From Chloroflexota bacterium (GTDB lineage Bacteria; Chloroflexota; Dehalococcoidia; Lucifugimonadales; Lucifugimonadaceae), in NCBI GenBank assembly GCA_002725925.1, contig PBRL01000066.1, positions 1 to 7,067 of the forward strand: a DNA stretch of 7,067 nucleotides, in the 5' to 3' direction. Shown piece after piece: positions 1 to 5,832 of this stretch. Under the pieces are notes generated by a model, which was given only the letters and a program-made list of their open reading frames with translations, searched no databases and had not been told where the DNA came from. The number at the start of each line of letters is the position of its first letter. The stretch's first letter is position 1. A program made the translations under genes and the position numbers.

Positions 1-2
1 CC

Positions 3-584
3 CGCATTGGTGGTCGTCAAGCAGGTGAGGCGCTCATCAAGGCGTTCGATTCCAGCCACGCCGATATTCGTGCCGCCGCAGTTACAAGTGGTTACTCTAC
101 AAGCTATGGTCCTGCCTTTACTGCTAAACTTGGCGAATTTATCAGGGACAAAGACCCGAGAAAAGACCAGAACGTTAGATTTAATGCCTGTCATGTTCTC
201 GGTAGGTATGCAAAATGGCGCCAACTCGATGCCCAGAAAATTCTAACCGATACAGTGCTCGATACATCTCTCAGTCGGCATATCAGGTTCCAACTTATCA
301 CGGCAATTTCAAGGACCTATGAATTGATGATACCTGGCAACATGTATGACGACAGGAAGATTATCCTGACACTAGTCAAACTTCTAGACGACCCAGATGG
401 GGGGGTTCGTGGTTACGCGCATATTATTCTCAAAAAAGGAACTGATGGCGTCGGAAAGTTCGGCTTCAATGCCGGCCACAATAAAACTGATCGCCAGGCA
501 GCCATAAGACGTTGGAATGATTGGGCAGCCCAAGCTACAACCCCGCTGCTTTCCGATAACTTTATAAAAAAGCCTCTAAAATAG
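3..584 (+). CDS. HEAT-repeat protein, 3' part (5' end outside window)
   Basis: The frame is open from the left edge to a TAG at 584, giving 193 visible residues; the start lies outside the window. The GTG at 255 in the same frame is internal, because the sequence before it reads as coherent protein. The fragment is made of paired amphipathic helices typical of HEAT-like repeats: around residues 6-28 (GEALIKAF, then DIRAAAV), 57-72 (NVRFNACHVLGRYA), 89-108 (HIRFQLITAISRTY) and 118-144 (ILTLVKLLDDPDGGVRGYAHIILKK). It ends with a GKFGFNA segment and the TDRQAAIRRWNDWA stretch (162-175). In planctomycete and verrucomicrobial HEAT proteins this kind of ending follows the last repeat. HEAT repeats are protein-binding scaffolds; no enzyme motif is visible and the partner is unknown. 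It is most likely a host gene flanking the mobile element, as it is convergent with the element's genes. The exact function cannot be given. Confidence 0.8.
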   Translation, partial: RIGGRQAGEALIKAFDSSHADIRAAAVTSGYSTSYGPAFTAKLGEFIRDKDPRKDQNVRFNACHVLGRYAKWRQLDAQKILTDTVLDTSLSRHIRFQLITAISRTYELMIPGNMYDDRKIILTLVKLLDDPDGGVRGYAHIILKKGTDGVGKFGFNAGHNKTDRQAAIRRWNDWAAQATTPLLSDNFIKKPLK

Positions 585-655
585 TCAGCCTCAATATGAC
601 ATGACTGCTGCTTAAAAAGTGATAAAAATGACCTCTTCTCTAAACGCAGAATTAC

Positions 656-955
656 TTGCCGATGAGTGAAATCAGTACAGACATGAGCAAGTATGAAATC
701 CATCACTTCCGCGACCTGGTGGGCCGCCCGGTCCATCCTGGCATCGGTGGGATTCGCGGCATGACCACGATCAAAAACCCGAACGGGACCGGGCACTCCC
801 TGCTTCTCTTCTGGACCACTCCTAGTCATGTGCTGCAAGCAATGGGTCTTGATGAGGAGGCCGTGAGTGGTGCGCTACGTTTTTCATGGTGCCATATGAC
901 GCCCCAACCAAACTGGGAAGGTTTTGTTTCAGCAGTTGAAAGTCTGACAGGATAA
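656..955 (+). pseudogene. Chimeric gene remnant ending in a cysteine desulfurase C-terminus
   Basis: This open frame starts at TTG 656 or ATG 662 and stops at 955. Its last ~45 residues (PSHVLQAMGLDEEAVSGALRF, then SWCHMTPQPNW and a final helix) match the C-terminal end of NifS/IscS-type cysteine desulfurases. That region follows the catalytic Cys loop (typical 'SSGSLEPSHVLxAMG'). The rest of the ~400-residue PLP enzyme, including the Schiff-base lysine and the Cys loop in this frame, is absent, so it cannot be active. Residues before PSHVL (GRPVHPGIGGIRGMTTIKN, then PNGTGHSLLLFW) do not belong to that family. They recall a strand of a secreted beta-propeller-like protein, but I cannot name it. 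The join is at about 815. In the +1 frame the bases just before the join read GTPCFSSGPL, loosely like a desulfurase Cys loop, so a frameshift is an alternative explanation. No good ribosome site precedes either start. A scar left by deletion or rearrangement beside the mobile element is the best reading; a small expressed ORF is not excluded. Confidence 0.55.
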
Positions 956-1011
956 TTAATCGAAAATTCTGTCCTGTAATTATTCGCAATGCCTCCATGC
1001 ATGAGGCCATG
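956..1011. other. Convergent junction: probable left end of element
   Basis: This 56-base, AT-rich gap separates the rightward remnant from the leftward terminase-like gene. It holds an imperfect direct repeat, TAATTAATCGAAAA (955-968) and TAATTATTCGCAAT (977-990). There is also an inverted ACAGGA/TCCTGT pair (948-953 and 971-976 approximately) and a small hairpin at 991-1007. A left attachment site would be expected here, but the core cannot be fixed without the other end. Confidence 0.35.
991..1007 (-). terminator. Weak hairpin just after the terminase-like gene
   Basis: GCCTC and GAGGC pair around the loop CATGCAT, itself near-palindromic. It lies 5 bases past the stop codon of the terminase-like gene, where an operon terminator or a bidirectional one would be expected. 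The stem is only 5 bp and no U-run follows on the minus strand, so it is a poor intrinsic terminator. Confidence 0.3.
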
Positions 1012-1533
1012 TCACTTCACATTCTTCTGAATCATCCCGAATACGTTGTCTAATGCCTCTTTAGCTGCTTGCTCTGCCATTTGCGGATCTGTGGGATTTG
1101 CCTGAATGGCGAACGCCTTTGGCATCCCTTCGAGCAATTCCCGGAGTGGCACAAGAACTTTACGGATTGCCTCCTTCGCTTCGGCCATGGGGACAAGGTT
1201 TTGTGATTGGCGTTCCAACTCGAGTTCCTTGAGTTTTCGGATGGCTTCCTCCTTGCCAACCTGTGCCCTGAGTAGTTTAAGCCGCAGTTTCTGGTAGTCC
1301 TTGGTGCCCAGTTCAATCGATTGGCTTGCCCCTGTTGCCAGTGCCCTTCTTTCCAAATATTCGGCCCACTCTGCCGGATCGCTCGACAGTGGTCCCTTGT
1401 GTTTTGCTCTCAGGTGGTAAATGGTTTTGGCCGTAATCCCAAAGGCTTTGGCCAGATCAGACACCTTGTAGCCGGTGGCGATTTTTTTGTGACCGGCACG
1501 TTTGGTTGCTTTGCCAGATGTCTTTCGTTTCAT
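1012..1533 (-). CDS. Nu1-like phage small terminase candidate (HTH protein)
   Basis: A 173-residue protein with a very basic N-terminus (1-18, rich in K/R) and a helix-turn-helix at about 22-43 (YKVSDLAKAFGITAKTIYHL). A charged coiled coil follows at about 79-112 (DYQKLRLKLLRAQ to ELELERQ), then LVPMAEAKEAIRKVLVPLREL and a last helix at 150-170. This order (HTH, coiled coil, 'G/N-L-V-P' turn, then helices whose pattern matches 'alaalRarLlalP') is that of Nu1/TerS-type small terminases. These bind the packaging-initiation DNA and load the large terminase. An in-frame stop lies upstream, so ATG 1533 is the first possible start. No good Shine-Dalgarno is near it: a GAGG lies 16 bases away. It is the last gene of the element and no large terminase is next to it, which suggests it acts with a helper phage's motor. 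An HTH regulator of another kind is the main alternative. Confidence 0.72.
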   Translation of the reverse strand: MKRKTSGKATKRAGHKKIATGYKVSDLAKAFGITAKTIYHLRAKHKGPLSSDPAEWAEYLERRALATGASQSIELGTKDYQKLRLKLLRAQVGKEEAIRKLKELELERQSQNLVPMAEAKEAIRKVLVPLRELLEGMPKAFAIQANPTDPQMAEQAAKEALDNVFGMIQKNVK

Positions 1534-1551
1534 GGTTCGATCACGTGAACC
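1534..1551 (-). promoter_or_regulatory. Inverted repeat abutting the terminase-like start codon
   Basis: GGTTCGATCACGTGAACC has 5-bp arms (GGTTC/GAACC) around an 8-base spacer and includes the palindrome CACGTG. It touches the ATG at 1533 on its upstream side, where it could be a regulator's operator or hide the ribosome site. The arms are short, so chance is possible. Confidence 0.3.
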
Positions 1552-1678
1552 TCACCGACCCAAAATTTTCCCATAAATAAAGAAAAGGTGCCCCGCGTCC
1601 GCGCTGTCTCGTGCCTTACCCCCCACGGAGAACCTAACCCCGTGGGGGGGGTAATCTGGATGCTTTCTCTCTGTGTCT
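1552..1678 (-). other. Non-coding leader before the terminase-like gene
   Basis: With the adjacent repeat this makes a 145-base gap, the largest inside the element. On the minus strand it runs from the stop of the small docking-like gene, through a pyrimidine-rich stretch and a very strong G/C hairpin, to an AT-rich block (1560-1585) in front of the terminase-like gene. The AT-rich block is the most likely place for a separate promoter, but I see no convincing -35/-10 pair. The leftward ORF 1552-1812 that crosses it does not look like protein. Confidence 0.4.
1616..1654. repeat. Strong GC-rich hairpin upstream of terminase-like gene
   Basis: CCCCCCACGG (1619-1628) pairs perfectly with CCGTGGGGGG (1640-1649) across an 11-base loop. 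After two unpaired G's, TTA/TAA (1616-1618 and 1652-1654) extends the stem. No run of U follows on the minus strand, so it does not fit an intrinsic terminator. It may be an RNA structure that attenuates or protects the transcript, a protein-binding site, or part of a packaging or replication site, as small-terminase genes often sit near their recognition site. The function is inference; the structure is seen. Confidence 0.6.
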
Positions 1679-1936
1679 CTATTTATTCGAATAGAACCGC
1701 CAATAATCGGAGGGTACGTCAACTTCCCCCTGATGCAGAATTCTGCCGGAGAGGCCATCGGCCAGGGCTTCGGCCTTGAGCCAGCAAAGGATATCTTCCC
1801 GGCCGGCTTCAAGCTGTGCTCGTAGTGGTGCGGAGAGTTTGCTTGAACCTGACACTTTCACCTTCTGCCAATTATCTGAAAGGGCTAATTCATAGCCCGC
1901 TTCCTTGAGCCGTTTGGATAGATGCTGCCCGTTCAT
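1679..1936 (-). CDS. Small TubC-docking-like protein
   Basis: An 85-residue protein. Residues 3-55 (HLSKRLKEAGYELALSDN, then QKVKVSG, LSAPLRAQLEAGREDIL and CWL) have the short helix, two strands and two helices pattern of the TubC N-terminal docking domain. Known TubC domains mediate subunit docking in megasynthases, but single-domain homologues are common beside primases in mobile elements, where their role is unknown. The C-terminus (56-85) contains SGRILHQGEVDVPSDYW and is not recognised. Its ATG follows the primase stop by 3 bases, with a strong GGAGGAG ribosome site 9 bases upstream inside the primase end, so the two are cotranscribed and probably work together. It could be an adaptor for the primase-helicase. 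The assignment is by pattern only. Confidence 0.68.
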   Translation of the reverse strand: MNGQHLSKRLKEAGYELALSDNWQKVKVSGSSKLSAPLRAQLEAGREDILCWLKAEALADGLSGRILHQGEVDVPSDYWRFYSNK

Positions 1937-1939
1937 GCC

Positions 1940-4285
1940 CTAAAACTCCTCCACGTAGGCAAACTCCTGTGATTGCCCCTCTTGCGTGTCTGCCCCTTCG
2001 ATGGGGGATACCCCTCCCTCATCCGCTACTCCGCTACCTTGCCCATTTTTATGGGGTGAAACGGTTGTCTTCGTATCCGCTACCGTGGTTTCCGGTAGCG
2101 GACTGGAATCCTTGTTTTGCACCGTATTTTCAGGGTTAGTAGCGGGTAGCGGCTCAGGGGTGGATTCTATTGGCGAAAGATATCTTTCAATGACCGGTTG
2201 AAACTCCTCTCGTAAATACCCCTTTGGGCGTTTGTCCTCACCTTTGTTTAGATTGCGGGGCGTGATGCCAAAGGGCTTGAGTTTCCGGGATAACAGGCGC
2301 TGGTCTATGCCCCCACCCTTGCGCAAATCCTTGAAGGGAAAGTCTTCCTGCTCGTTGAGCCAAACGCATATTTCGGAAGAGGGCAGCCTATCGCCAGGGG
2401 TTTCGTCGAGATAGCGGCGCATGGCTTCGAGCAGTTCCAAATCCTCAGTGATTTCAGATGCCGCCCCCGTGGCCTGACCCGCTGCTGCTTTCCAGACCTT
2501 ATGGAGCCATTCCCCGCCCGCGATCTGGGCGATGGCGAACAAGCACTCCCAGATATCATCCTGTCGATCGGACAGGATGACGGGCATTGCCGGCCGGCAC
2601 TCGGCAAGGGTGTCGAGATTGTCCTTTGTCCAGCGCAGGCACTTGCGTTGCAATTCCTCAGGTCCGTAGCGACGGAATTTCTCCACCTTCTGTGCCTTGA
2701 GCTTCTTCTGCATCGACAGCCGGATGGAACGGTCGGTCACCGTGTCAGTCATATAATCCCCAATACCGGCCAGGGCCTTGGGGCAGTAGACGTTAAACGT
2801 CCTGACCTTGTGCTCATCACCCTCGCAGCGGTCCACCGAGCCATCCCGATGAAAGCCGGCATTAAGGACAACCGTTATCATTTCCTTCTTGTCCTTCGGG
2901 GAGCGATCCATCTCATCGAGCAGCAGGGTCGGTTTCCATGCCTCGATGGTGCGAAACATGGTGGCACCGGTCATGTTGCTGGATGACTTCGGGTTAAGGC
3001 TGAGCTTCGCCAGAACATCTAGGACCCGGGACTTGGCGCACTGCTTGGTGGGTGCGGTGACGTGGAGGATCGGCGAGTAGTCGAACTGTTCGAAGCAGTA
3101 GGTGTGCAGGTTCCAGACAGCCAGTATAACTTCCCCGTGACGGGGCAGGATCAGGAAGCGGAGAAATTCACCCGCCAGTTGATTTAGGAGTTCCGCCCCG
3201 TCAACCGGATCGGGCCACGGCTCAAGTGACTCTTTTGGTGAGGCTTTGGTCTCCGCTTGTTTCTCCCTGAACTTCGCTACCTCAATTTTTAGTTCTCCCT
3301 TGGTCAGGCCGGAATATTTCTGCCAGCGCTCGTATTGCTCCACAGCCTTGTCCAGTGGCATCCTCGCCAAACGGGCTGCGATTTCTTCAAGTCGATATTT
3401 TTTGGGGGCCGCCAACCACGCCTGTTCAACCTGTTGGTTCACCTCTTCCAACCCTCGAGCCACGTGAAGGTCATTAAAATCTGTCACCTCCCCGCGTTCC
3501 TCAATCAATGGAATGGCAATCCTCAGTGTGAACTCCTTGGCCACCTCCGTCGCTTTGTCCAGACCCGGGTTCTTCCCTTTTTTCTCCTCGGGTTTGAAAT
3601 CGTCGTCTGCGCAAACCAATAGCTGGTGTCGAGGGGCGAACTGTTCGGCCACGGCCTTCAGGTTCCCGCAGTTCATGGCGCATACGACCGGCAACCCGGT
3701 TGCCTCATGGAGAGTGGCCCCGGTTGCCCATCCCTCACATAGCAGGGCCCGACAACCCTCATCAAGATCCCCAAAGACGTAGTGGCACCCGCTGGTCCTG
3801 CCGCCGGAAATGAAACGCTTGGTCCCGTCACTTGAAACCAACTGCAGCGTTGCCAGTCTCCCATCAGGATCATGGAGGGGAATGAGCAGGACAGCCCCCA
3901 TTCTCCTGAGACCGTGGGGCTTGACCTGCTTTTGCTTGAGGTAGGGATGACTGCCATCAGTGGGTGTTGCCTGGTCCCACAGCCGGGTAGCCTTGTCTGC
4001 CGCCTCTGTCTGTTTGACCTTCGCCTCCAGCCTTCTTCGCTGCGCCTCAATCTCCCGCTCATGAGGGTTTTGAGGCAGGCCGTCATTACTGTCAGCACGC
4101 CAATAATGTGTATCGCCGCCCAGTTTCCAGTTGCCGAGACAGGCGCGGTTGCCGCTGTACCAGTACCATCCCGATCGTTTGCCCGGCTTGTCATCATCGG
4201 TGGGGACACGACGAGGACGGCCATCGTCAATGGGTTCGTCAATCAACAGGCCGTGGAGGGCGGCAAACTCAACGAAGGACATCAT
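1940..4285 (-). CDS. Toprim primase / DUF3631 helicase-like replication protein
   Basis: A 781-residue two-module protein. The N-terminus (38-66, GWYWYSGNRACLGNWKLGG) and the HPYLKQKQV region (113-121) match the primase-like half of plasmid and phage 'DNA primase/helicase' proteins. The Toprim domain (about 178-275) has the expected acidic residues E184 (LLCEGWATG), D227-D229 (CADDD) and D269 (TDFND). The DUF3631 ATPase module (about 365-705) has a Walker A at 411-419 (APTKQCAKS), Walker B D457-E458 (TLLLDEMDRS), a TDRSIRL element (517-523) and the usual end (LPSSEI, LKPFGITPRN, KGYLREEF). Residues 706-781 are a Ser/Thr/Pro-rich, probably disordered tail. The protein should lay primers and unwind DNA for the element's own replication. 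ATG 4285 overlaps the upstream stop by 4 bases (ATGA), showing translational coupling. Walker A is unusual: both glycines of GxxxxGKS are alanine (A411, A417), though K418-S419 remain. Confidence 0.93.
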   Translation of the reverse strand: MMSFVEFAALHGLLIDEPIDDGRPRRVPTDDDKPGKRSGWYWYSGNRACLGNWKLGGDTHYWRADSNDGLPQNPHEREIEAQRRRLEAKVKQTEAADKATRLWDQATPTDGSHPYLKQKQVKPHGLRRMGAVLLIPLHDPDGRLATLQLVSSDGTKRFISGGRTSGCHYVFGDLDEGCRALLCEGWATGATLHEATGLPVVCAMNCGNLKAVAEQFAPRHQLLVCADDDFKPEEKKGKNPGLDKATEVAKEFTLRIAIPLIEERGEVTDFNDLHVARGLEEVNQQVEQAWLAAPKKYRLEEIAARLARMPLDKAVEQYERWQKYSGLTKGELKIEVAKFREKQAETKASPKESLEPWPDPVDGAELLNQLAGEFLRFLILPRHGEVILAVWNLHTYCFEQFDYSPILHVTAPTKQCAKSRVLDVLAKLSLNPKSSSNMTGATMFRTIEAWKPTLLLDEMDRSPKDKKEMITVVLNAGFHRDGSVDRCEGDEHKVRTFNVYCPKALAGIGDYMTDTVTDRSIRLSMQKKLKAQKVEKFRRYGPEELQRKCLRWTKDNLDTLAECRPAMPVILSDRQDDIWECLFAIAQIAGGEWLHKVWKAAAGQATGAASEITEDLELLEAMRRYLDETPGDRLPSSEICVWLNEQEDFPFKDLRKGGGIDQRLLSRKLKPFGITPRNLNKGEDKRPKGYLREEFQPVIERYLSPIESTPEPLPATNPENTVQNKDSSPLPETTVADTKTTVSPHKNGQGSGVADEGGVSPIEGADTQEGQSQEFAYVEEF

Positions 4286-4749
4286 TGTCCGCCTTCATCA
4301 CGGTCCTTCATCTGGATGAACTCACCGGAGGGTTTTAGCTGTTTGTCCTCGAGTGGCTTGCGAACCTCCTTCACATACACACGACTTTCCCCGTCCTTTA
4401 CGTACGAGACAACAAGCACTTGTGCAGGGCGCCCAATGAGGTCGTCAGTATCAATATCATCAATTTCTTGCTCTGACATCTCCCCGCCGAGCCACGAGCA
4501 AAGCATTGTCCTTAGAGGGCTATTTAGACCCAGTGATTTGGTGTAGCTTTTGGCGACCCGCATTGGTTTCCCTCCACTGGTTTTTTCCTCCACTTCCCAC
4601 AGTAGGCGGATCTTAGGGGTTTGTTCGGACTCCCCCCTGACATCCCATGTCTGCAACCCCTTATCTATGACGTCTATGAGAACAGCATTGTGCAGTCCCG
4701 GTTTCGGATTATCCCAATCATTACTGATGTCTATTTTGGGTATTTTCAT
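4282..4749 (-). CDS. DUF669-like phage replication-associated protein
   Basis: A 155-residue acidic protein with the pattern G-h-A-x-h (17-23), KIRLLWEVEE (46-55), SYTKSLGLNSPLRTMLCSWLGG (68-89), a TDDLIGRPAQVLV segment (101-113) and a YVKDG turn. This series of motifs recurs in phage and integrative-element proteins encoded beside primases or recombination genes, often labelled DUF669-like. They are thought to bind single-stranded DNA through an OB-like fold; no catalytic motif is visible. Its start has a good AAGGA ribosome site about 7 bases upstream. It overlaps the primase gene by 4 bases, so it probably serves the same replication step, for instance protecting the unwound strand. The role is inference; the family call is by motif memory. 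Confidence 0.85.
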   Translation of the reverse strand: MKIPKIDISNDWDNPKPGLHNAVLIDVIDKGLQTWDVRGESEQTPKIRLLWEVEEKTSGGKPMRVAKSYTKSLGLNSPLRTMLCSWLGGEMSEQEIDDIDTDDLIGRPAQVLVVSYVKDGESRVYVKEVRKPLEDKQLKPSGEFIQMKDRDEGGQ

Positions 4750-4784
4750 ATAATTTCCTTATAGGTTTTTGTTTTGGTTTAGTT

Positions 4785-4801
4785 TTTCTCACCATGAGAA
4801 A
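4785..4801 (-). promoter_or_regulatory. 17-bp palindrome upstream of the replication genes
   Basis: On the minus strand TTTCTCATGGTGAGAAA has perfect 7-bp arms around 3 bases. It lies 36-52 bases ahead of the DUF669-like start, within the 104-base gap after the alpA-type gene. This is a suitable position and symmetry for a dimeric repressor or activator controlling the replication genes. The five or so A's after it would not terminate transcription. No confident promoter hexamers are visible. Confidence 0.45.
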
Positions 4802-4853
4802 TTCAGAAAAGTGTGTTGGGGATCCGCCCCGGCTTTGTATGGAACGAGCAATA

Positions 4854-5072
4854 TCAGGGTTTGCCATATGTTAGTGTGCCTCGTTTTTCCAGCACACGAA
4901 GGACCGTTGGCCAGTTGAACCGGACGAGTCTGCCAACGCGGATATGGGGTAATTGACCGCGCCTTATTAGGTTGAAGATATGCCGTTCAGTACACCCTAA
5001 CCGTCGGGCCAGTTCACCAGTGTTCAATAATTCACCAGTTAGTATGGGGGGGATTCCGTCGTTTTCTATCAT
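4854..5072 (-). CDS. AlpA/excisionase-type winged-helix DNA-binding protein
   Basis: A 72-residue protein that is almost entirely one HTH_17/excisionase-type domain. The helix-turn-helix is LLNTGELARRLGCTERHIFNLIRRGQL (about 15-41), followed by the wing PHIRVGRLVRFNWPTVLRVLE (42-62) with the usual 'RVGR.VRF' basic strand. Proteins of this type bind DNA near att sites as recombination-directionality factors, or activate excision and replication genes, as AlpA does in P4-like elements and Gram-negative PICIs. It sits between the integrase block and the replication block, each side flanked by a gap with an inverted repeat. No strong ribosome site precedes ATG 5072. MIENDGIPPILTGE before the domain is unassigned. 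A generic excisionase and an AlpA-like activator cannot be told apart by sequence. Confidence 0.9.
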   Translation of the reverse strand: MIENDGIPPILTGELLNTGELARRLGCTERHIFNLIRRGQLPHIRVGRLVRFNWPTVLRVLEKRGTLTYGKP

Positions 5073-5094
5073 GACGGCACATTGAACAGGAGTG

Positions 5095-5118
5095 TTCGCG
5101 TAACGTCATGGACGCGAA
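5095..5118 (-). promoter_or_regulatory. Inverted repeat ahead of the AlpA-type gene
   Basis: TTCGCGT (5095-5101) and ACGCGAA (5112-5118) are perfect 7-bp arms around 10 bases. They fall in the 56-base gap between the 211-residue gene and the alpA-type gene, 22-46 bases before the latter's ATG. An operator for autoregulation or for an element master regulator would fit. As an RNA it would form a stem without a U-run, so it is not a convincing terminator. Confidence 0.45.
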
Positions 5119-5128
5119 TTACCCCTAT

Positions 5129-5764
5129 TCAATCCCCGCTTAAGGAATGCCATCTGGCAAACCGGGGAATGGCTTTGTGGAAATCTCTTTTAATCTGGTT
5201 TCGAATCTCGGCGGCTGGCACCTTGGAGTCAGGCGCTCCCAACCTTCTCATTACCAAGTTCTTCAATTCTGGATCGTTCTCCGGGTGGCCGGCGTATTTT
5301 TCCAAGAAGACAGCTTCCAACCAAGGCTTCCACAGCTTCACTGTATCTGGAGAGAGTTCAGGTAATTCAATAAGAGGGACGACCCCGGGTTTGGTGATTT
5401 CAGGAATCTTAATTCCTGGCAACCAACTGCATTCCTTGGTTGATTTAAACATCCTGAAGGTTCTTATGATCAAGCATGCTTCTGCCACCTCTCGGTTAAT
5501 GATAGTTAATGGGTCATAGGGGCGCCCTGGTCGATTGGTGATAAATCCCTCGTCTTGAAGGTATTGGAACTGCCGTTCCCTCATGGACTTGTCCCGCCAT
5601 AGGTTTATTGGAATAACCGGGGCCTCTCTTGCTACGGACAGGAATTCTTCCGGGGATTCACTGGCTTTCTCCCATAGTTTCTCGACGGCCATATGAACCT
5701 CGTGCAACAAGAGGCGGATACTATCCCCCTTTTGCTGTTCAGGAGTAGTGGTGTTTTTTTTCAT
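5129..5764 (-). CDS. Hypothetical protein between integrase and AlpA-type gene
   Basis: A 211-residue, soluble, mostly helical protein that I do not recognise. Visible parts are a helical N-terminal region (14-47, DSIRLLLHEVHMAVEKLWEK), a charged central stretch (MRERQFQYLQDEGFITNRPG 61-80), INREVAEACLIIRTFRMF (89-106), a Pro-rich linker (118-140) and a basic C-terminal helix (186-206, IRNQIKRDFHKAIPRF). There is no signal peptide, membrane segment, HTH or metal site. ATG 5764 gives the full ORF but has no clear Shine-Dalgarno. An ATG 24 codons inside (Met25) has GAGG about 5 bases upstream and could be the true start. The gene lies 68 bases after the integrase, which suggests the same transcript. 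Its place at the integrase/excision-control side of the element makes an accessory role in regulation or recombination plausible, but this is inference. Confidence 0.75.
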   Translation of the reverse strand: MKKNTTTPEQQKGDSIRLLLHEVHMAVEKLWEKASESPEEFLSVAREAPVIPINLWRDKSMRERQFQYLQDEGFITNRPGRPYDPLTIINREVAEACLIIRTFRMFKSTKECSWLPGIKIPEITKPGVVPLIELPELSPDTVKLWKPWLEAVFLEKYAGHPENDPELKNLVMRRLGAPDSKVPAAEIRNQIKRDFHKAIPRFARWHSLSGD

Positions 5765-5832
5765 TTCAAAGGCAGGATCTTCACATTGTTTGCGTATTTA
5801 CTCAGCTGGGCGAAGGATAGCATCCATACGGT

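Noticed and set aside
7..246. Rightward ORF of 79 codons at the left edge
   Set aside because: It is a shadow of the HEAT-repeat frame, which is the one that gives repeat structure.
413..838. Leftward ORF (141 codons) across the HEAT gene end and the remnant
   Set aside because: It is antisense to coherent HEAT and desulfurase-like coding sequence and has no family features.
1616..1654. The G/C hairpin as an intrinsic terminator
   Set aside because: Neither strand has a T-run right after the stem, so only a structural or regulatory role is proposed.
1552..1812. Leftward ORF overlapping the docking-like gene and the hairpin
   Set aside because: It overlaps a better-supported gene in another frame, encodes the G/C hairpin as peptide, and has no domain pattern.
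2501..2986. Rightward ORF of 161 codons inside the primase gene
   Set aside because: It is antisense to the DUF3631 region that carries the Walker motifs.
3872..4546. Long rightward ORF (224 codons) opposite the primase and DUF669-like genes
   Set aside because: It is antisense to two genes with clear domain motifs, spans their overlap, and its translation shows no recognisable domain.
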